Source of the DNA: Clostridiales bacterium
GTDB taxonomy: Bacteria; Bacillota; Clostridia; Oscillospirales; QAMX01
DNA length: 10,770 nt
NCBI GenBank assembly: GCA_016303065.1
Contig: JAEDMJ010000055.1
Coordinates: 1-10,770, forward strand
Direction of reading: 5' to 3'
Part shown: positions 6,531 through 10,770 of the stretch, in pieces
How the letters are laid out: each line of letters opens with the position of its first letter
Numbering within the stretch: the first letter of the stretch is position 1
Notes under the pieces: generated by a model
What the model was told of the DNA's origin: nothing
Seen by the model: the letters and a program-made list of their open reading frames with translations, nothing else
The model's database searches: none
Program-made: the position numbers and the translations under genes

Positions 6531-8594
6531 ATGGCTGCATACAACAAACTTAACGAAGTCCTCAAGGCAAAGGAAAAACTTGAAAAAGAAAACCTCGGCA
6601 ATTCCGACGGAAGTATGCGTCTTGACGACACCCAGCGCGTTAAAGTCCTCAGCCCCGGCCGCCTGGTTTTCAAAAGATTCATCAGAAACCGCCTGGCGAT
6701 CGTCGGCACGGTCGTTTTGATAGCAATGTTTCTTTTTTCGTTCCTTGGTCCGCTCTTTTACCCCTACGGACAGAGGGATCGCTTCTATAAATACGGATAC
6801 CTCAACATAGACTACGCATATGTTGAACAGCGGAGTGAATTTTCCATGCTTCCGCTGGACGAGGAGCTTAAAGCTGATTCTTCCGTCACGAATTTCGTCA
6901 ACGCGAAGATAAAGGAAATGCTTGCGGCGGACGCGTCCTCTTCATATCTTTCCGACAAAGAGGGAAATATATATTGTCTCTCGGCCACCGAAAACGAGAA
7001 GGTTTATACACTTGCGGCCGTGGAAACCGAACTTGACGGAAATTATGTCCAGAGAGAGTTCATTGCCGACTTTACCTTTGTCGCAAACCAGATAACCTAC
7101 AGTCAGGGGGCGGAATTGCCGGAAGAATTCTGGAACCTTGTAAAGGCTGCGGTCAGCGACAAGAGCATGGTTTTCACCTTTGAAGGCAGTGAGTATGCCG
7201 TCGAGCTTGTCAAAAAGCCGAGTTACGCGGTTTACTGCACGTCGAATGACAGCTATGTGGGGACGGGCGCTTCCGATTCTGCCTTTGTCGAAGCCGTCAG
7301 AGCGGCGGACAAGACCGGCGTCTTTGTGTACGGCGGAAGGACGTATCACTTTGATCCGGCGGAAAACGGGGGAGTCGACGTTCTTCTTGAGGTTGGCACG
7401 ACCCCCTGTGAGCTGGCCACGACTTTTGTTTTCGACGCTTATGACCCGGTCGACGTTCCGCTGTTCACCGATGAATTCAAAGTCAGCGCGATCGGCGCCG
7501 TCGCCGCGGGCAGCGACAGTTTTGAGTACGGCGGAAAGAGCTATACCGTGAATACAGGCGACGGTCACATCACGGTTTCCGACGGCGAAGGCGATTTTGC
7601 AAGGCTTTCAACCCTTGTCGTCAGACGCGAGACCGGCGAGGACACTCTTTCCATTGACTTCAAGGACGCCGTTGCGGCGACGCTTGCAGAGCTTCAGGAA
7701 AACAACCTTGCAAAACTTGAGTTTAACTATATGATGCCCGAGATGAACGATTCCGGCGATTTGGTCTACGACGAGAACGGCAACGTTCAGAGCATCGAGA
7801 CGGAGATCACGCTTGTTCGCAAAAATCAGAGCTACGAGCTCTGGTGCGAACAGATGAAACAGCTCATCGATATCTATGCGTCGCCTTCTCTTGCCCATCC
7901 CCTCGGAACCGACGGCGACGGGTACGATATTCTTGCGCGCGCAATGTACGGCGGCCAGGTATCCCTCATGGTCGGCTTTGTCGTCGTCATTCTCGAGACG
8001 ATCCTCGGCGTTATAATGGGCGGTATTGCCGGCTATTTCGGCGGCTGGATCGACTCGATCATCATGCGTATCGTCGACATCTTCTACTGCATCCCGTCCA
8101 CGCCGATTCTCATCATAATCGGCGCGTTCCTTGACGATTTGCAGATGAACGAATATGTAAGGCTTATCTGGATGATGGCCGTTCTCGGCTTCCTCGGCTG
8201 GGCCGGCGTTGCCCGTCTTGTCAGAGGCCAGATCCTCTCACTCAGAGAGCAGGAGTTCATGATGGCGGCTGAGGCGACCGGTCTTAAGGTTCGCAGGCGC
8301 ATCTATCGCCACCTTGTTCCGAACGTCATGCCGCAGCTTATTGTTACGGCGACAATGGGACTTGGCAGCGTTATTCTGATTGAGTCCACGCTTTCCTTCC
8401 TCGGTCTCGGCGTCAAGCATCCGCTGGCAACATGGGGAACGATGATCAACTCCGTTGCAACTTCCACCGAAACGATGACGAGATACGCGTATATCTGGAT
8501 TCCTGTCGGAATGCTGATCTGCCTTACGGTCATCGCTTTCAACTTTGTCGGCGACGGTCTCAGAGACGCCTTCGACCCGAAGATGAAGAGATAA
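6531..8594 (+). CDS. oppC: Peptide ABC transporter permease, OppC/DppC type, with a very large extracytoplasmic insertion
   Basis: This is the second channel subunit. The N-terminus is cytoplasmic and charged (about 1-50), including LSPGRLVFKRFIRNRLAIVG as in other OppC proteins, then helix 1 (about 57-76). Normal OppC (about 280-340 residues) reaches the conserved HPLGTDGDGYDILAR segment within 30-50 residues. Here that segment begins at about 456, so roughly 375 residues (about 80-455) are inserted in the first external loop. The conserved remainder has five helices and an EAA loop, MMAAEATGLKVRRRIYRHLV (about 577-596), and ends with GDGLRDAFDPKMKR. The insertion has at least three degenerate units ending in F.YGG.SY-like hairpins, and four Cys (149, 236, 293, 439). 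The reading frame is open and uniform throughout, so this is a true in-frame domain. ATG 6531 follows GGAGG (6519-6523); the adjacent TTG 6528 is less likely. The transporter role is firm; the function of the insertion is unknown. Confidence 0.94.
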   Translation: MAAYNKLNEVLKAKEKLEKENLGNSDGSMRLDDTQRVKVLSPGRLVFKRFIRNRLAIVGTVVLIAMFLFSFLGPLFYPYGQRDRFYKYGYLNIDYAYVEQRSEFSMLPLDEELKADSSVTNFVNAKIKEMLAADASSSYLSDKEGNIYCLSATENEKVYTLAAVETELDGNYVQREFIADFTFVANQITYSQGAELPEEFWNLVKAAVSDKSMVFTFEGSEYAVELVKKPSYAVYCTSNDSYVGTGASDSAFVEAVRAADKTGVFVYGGRTYHFDPAENGGVDVLLEVGTTPCELATTFVFDAYDPVDVPLFTDEFKVSAIGAVAAGSDSFEYGGKSYTVNTGDGHITVSDGEGDFARLSTLVVRRETGEDTLSIDFKDAVAATLAELQENNLAKLEFNYMMPEMNDSGDLVYDENGNVQSIETEITLVRKNQSYELWCEQMKQLIDIYASPSLAHPLGTDGDGYDILARAMYGGQVSLMVGFVVVILETILGVIMGGIAGYFGGWIDSIIMRIVDIFYCIPSTPILIIIGAFLDDLQMNEYVRLIWMMAVLGFLGWAGVARLVRGQILSLREQEFMMAAEATGLKVRRRIYRHLVPNVMPQLIVTATMGLGSVILIESTLSFLGLGVKHPLATWGTMINSVATSTETMTRYAYIWIPVGMLICLTVIAFNFVGDGLRDAFDPKMKR

Positions 8595-8610
8595 GGGGAG
8601 GAGAGCAGAA

Positions 8611-9804
8611 ATGAAGTTTTTCAGGAAGAAAGAGAAAAATTCATCCTATATCTCAGGCAAGGAGTCAAAGAAGATCTCCCGGTTCAACCGGAAGATCACG
8701 CGCAAGCTTGAGAAAAAGCGCGCAAACGCCAACACGGATCCCGCGCTTTACACCACGAAGATGCGCGACGAAAACAATGTCGTGGAGTTTGACAATGTCT
8801 GCACCTATTTCTTTACCGACATCGGCGTTGTGAGAGCCGTCGACGGTATTTCCTTTGACGTTCCGCGCCATTCGACCGTCGGCATAGTCGGCGAGTCGGG
8901 CTGTGGAAAGAGCGTTACTTCTCTTTCGCTTATGCAGCTTCTGCAGCGTCCCACCGGTCAGGTCGTCGGCGGCGAGATAAGGTTCAACATGGGCGACGGC
9001 ACGGCCCGCAACATCGTCAACATGCCCACTTCCGAGATGCAGCATGTCCGCGGAAACAAAATTTCGATGATCTTCCAGGAGCCGATGACAAGCCTCAACC
9101 CGGTATTCCGCATCGGAATGCAGGTGGACGAGGTCATCAAGCTTCACAATCCCGGGATGAGCAAGGACGAAGTCAGGGCCAGATCCATCGAAATGCTGGA
9201 GCTTGTCGGAATTGCCAATGCCCAGGGCGTTTACAAGATGTATCCGCACGAGCTTTCGGGCGGAATGCGCCAGCGCATTATGATCGCCATCGCTCTTGCC
9301 TGCAACCCGGACCTTATAATTGCCGACGAGCCGACCACGGCTCTCGACGTCACGATCCAGGCGCAGATACTCGACCTTCTCAGCAATCTGAAGGACAAGA
9401 TCAACAGCTCGATCATGCTCATCACCCATGACCTTGGCGTTGTGGCACAGATGGCAGACTATGTCGTCGTAATGTATGCCGGGCGCGTCATTGAAAAGGG
9501 TACAAGCCAGGATATTTTCAAAAATCCCAAGCACCCCTACACGATCGGCCTTATGAAGTCGAAGCCCGTCGTCAACAAAAAGGTCGATTCCCTCTACAAT
9601 ATACCCGGAAGCGTTCCCAACCCGATCAATATGCCAAACTACTGCTATTTCAAGGACCGCTGCGAAAAGTGCACGGAGGCGTGTTCGGGAGTGTATCCTC
9701 CGGAGATAAGAATCAGCGATACGCACGTCGTTTCATGCTATCAGTACGTGAACGAGGGCGAAGTGCTCGGTTATCCGAAATCGACGAACGTGGAGGAGCT
9801 TTAA
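8611..9804 (+). CDS. oppD: Peptide ABC transporter ATP-binding protein, OppD/DppD type
   Basis: This cytoplasmic ATPase subunit of 397 residues powers import together with OppF. It shows Walker A GESGCGKS (94-101), Q-loop Gln156 in FQEPMTSLNP, the ABC signature LSGGMRQR (215-222), Walker B LIIADE (235-240), and switch His273 in THD, so it appears catalytically complete. The C-terminal peptide-transporter extension contains HPYTIGL and a Cys cluster (345, 351, 354, 358, plus 376). In structurally studied OppD/DppD relatives such clusters hold a [4Fe-4S] centre. The first 42 residues are an unusual Lys/Arg-rich extension (for example KKISRFNRKITRKLEKKR) before the normal family start near residue 56. 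ATG 8611 is supported by GGGGAGGAG (8595-8603). The next in-frame ATG, at 8761, lacks a ribosome binding site, so the extension is probably real. The gene follows oppC by 16 bp and precedes oppF by 1 bp. Confidence 0.95.
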   Translation: MKFFRKKEKNSSYISGKESKKISRFNRKITRKLEKKRANANTDPALYTTKMRDENNVVEFDNVCTYFFTDIGVVRAVDGISFDVPRHSTVGIVGESGCGKSVTSLSLMQLLQRPTGQVVGGEIRFNMGDGTARNIVNMPTSEMQHVRGNKISMIFQEPMTSLNPVFRIGMQVDEVIKLHNPGMSKDEVRARSIEMLELVGIANAQGVYKMYPHELSGGMRQRIMIAIALACNPDLIIADEPTTALDVTIQAQILDLLSNLKDKINSSIMLITHDLGVVAQMADYVVVMYAGRVIEKGTSQDIFKNPKHPYTIGLMKSKPVVNKKVDSLYNIPGSVPNPINMPNYCYFKDRCEKCTEACSGVYPPEIRISDTHVVSCYQYVNEGEVLGYPKSTNVEEL

Positions 9805-9805
9805 G

Positions 9806-10770
9806 ATGGACGAACTCAAAAAAACAACTCCCGCGGAAGAGCAGGAAGACTGCCTCCTTGAGGTCAGAAATCTCAAAAAGTACTTCCCGATCAAATCCAG
9901 TTTTTTCAAGATGACTGTCGGAAACGTCAAGGCCGTGGACGACATCTCGTTCAAGATCCGCCGCGGAACCACAATGGGACTTGTCGGCGAATCCGGCTGC
10001 GGAAAATCGACCGTCGGAAAAACAATTCTCCGGCTTCAGGACAAAACCTCCGGCGAAGTTATCTTCAACGGACAGGATATCTTCAAGCTTTCAAAGTCCG
10101 AGATCAGAAAGCTCCGCCCGAAGATTCAGATCATTTTCCAGGATCCCTATTCGAGCCTTTCCCCGAGGCTTCCCGTCGGTGAGATCATCGGCGAAGCCGT
10201 CAGAGAACACAATATCGTTCCTCCGGAAGAGTTCGACGACTATGTCACCCGTATCATGAAAGCCTGCGGACTTGCGGAGTATCACAAAGACAGGTACCCC
10301 CATGAGTTTTCCGGCGGCCAGAGGCAGAGAATATGCATCGCGCGTGCTTTAGCGCTTAACCCGGATTTCATACTCTGCGACGAGCCCGTATCGGCTCTCG
10401 ACGTTTCGATCCAGGCACAGATAATAAACCTGCTCCGCGATCTTCAGAAGGAGTTCGGCCTCACTTATCTGTTCATTTCCCATGACCTCTCCGTTGTCCA
10501 GCATATTTCGGACACCGTCGGCGTCATGTATCTTGGTTCGATGGTGGAGTATTCGGACACCGATTCGCTCTTTGCCGAGCCGATGCACCCCTACACAAAG
10601 GCTCTGTTCTCGGCAATTCCCGTGCCGGATCCGGATTACCGTATGGACAGAATCATTCTCGAAGGTTCGATTCCGTCCCCGGCAAATCCGCCCTCGGGCT
10701 GCAAATTCCACACAAGGTGCAAAAACTGCATGGAGAAGTGCCGCACGGTATGCCCGGAATACCGCGAAGT
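9806..10770 (+). CDS. oppF: Peptide ABC transporter ATP-binding protein, OppF/DppF type (C-terminus cut by window edge)
   Basis: This is the second ATPase of the importer. Translation from ATG 9806 gives 321 codons open to the right edge. Motifs are complete: Walker A GESGCGKS (61-68), Q-loop Gln112 in FQDPYSSLSP, signature FSGGQRQR (168-175), Walker B ILCDEP with Glu193, D-loop SALDVSIQAQ, and His226 in SHD. The C-terminal extension includes HPYTKALFSAIP, GSIPSPANPPSGC and a Cys cluster (299, 305, 308, 312, 316) resembling that of OppD. The loop KSSFFKMTVGNVKAVDDISF near the N-terminus is typical of OppF. A GGAGG site (9792-9796), lying inside the end of oppD, serves the start; the one-base gap to the oppD stop suggests translational coupling. 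Family length is about 310-350 residues, so only a short tail is probably missing. Confidence 0.95.
   Translation, partial: MDELKKTTPAEEQEDCLLEVRNLKKYFPIKSSFFKMTVGNVKAVDDISFKIRRGTTMGLVGESGCGKSTVGKTILRLQDKTSGEVIFNGQDIFKLSKSEIRKLRPKIQIIFQDPYSSLSPRLPVGEIIGEAVREHNIVPPEEFDDYVTRIMKACGLAEYHKDRYPHEFSGGQRQRICIARALALNPDFILCDEPVSALDVSIQAQIINLLRDLQKEFGLTYLFISHDLSVVQHISDTVGVMYLGSMVEYSDTDSLFAEPMHPYTKALFSAIPVPDPDYRMDRIILEGSIPSPANPPSGCKFHTRCKNCMEKCRTVCPEYRE

Noticed and set aside
6765..7892. Possibility that oppC is a fusion artefact or contains an inserted mobile element
   Set aside because: The frame is continuous, codon style matches the flanking permease sequence, and there are no terminal repeats, target duplications or transposase motifs.
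1..10770. CRISPR arrays, tRNA or rRNA genes, insertion sequences, phage genes
   Set aside because: No regularly spaced direct repeats, cloverleaf-like segments, rRNA sequence, transposase or integrase motifs were seen on either strand.

Overview
The window looks like chromosomal DNA of an anaerobic Clostridia-type Firmicute, probably from the Oscillospiraceae/Ruminococcaceae/Christensenellales range. The grounds are strong GGAGG ribosome binding sites, sigma-A promoters with 17-bp spacers, a single-chain (alpha2-type) glycyl-tRNA synthetase, a lipoprotein-anchored family 5 binding protein, and a moderately high GC content with many GCC/GGC codons. This placement rests on gene style only; no taxonomic search was possible.

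Layout. Positions 1-500 (minus) hold the N-terminal part of glycyl-tRNA synthetase, which runs off the left edge. Positions 501-737 are a divergent control region with two near-consensus promoters back to back. Positions 738-2039 (plus) encode a secreted, membrane-anchored trypsin-like protein whose catalytic serine appears to be replaced by phenylalanine. Positions 2040-2334 contain two candidate hairpins and a good extended -10 promoter for a four-helix membrane protein of unknown function (2335-2907).

Positions 2997-10770 are a same-strand oligopeptide/dipeptide ABC importer cluster in the order binding protein, permease, permease, ATPase, ATPase (oppA-oppB-oppC-oppD-oppF). The last gene is cut by the right edge. 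The four membrane and ATPase genes are tightly packed (gaps of 12, 16 and 1 bp). The binding-protein gene is separated from them by a 153-bp spacer holding three hairpins, which could set the higher level of binding protein needed per transporter. Peptides would be captured by the lipoprotein, passed through OppB/OppC, and driven inward by the OppD/OppF ATPase pair.

The most unusual feature is in the transporter. OppC is more than twice its usual size because about 375 residues are inserted in the first extracytoplasmic loop; the inserted part contains at least three degenerate copies of a helix plus beta-hairpin unit. The binding protein is also enlarged (792 residues), with an Ala-rich, apparently helical insert of about 160 residues. 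Both extra parts would lie on the outer face of the membrane, so they may form an accessory docking or substrate-handling module. The second point of interest is the predicted pseudoprotease.
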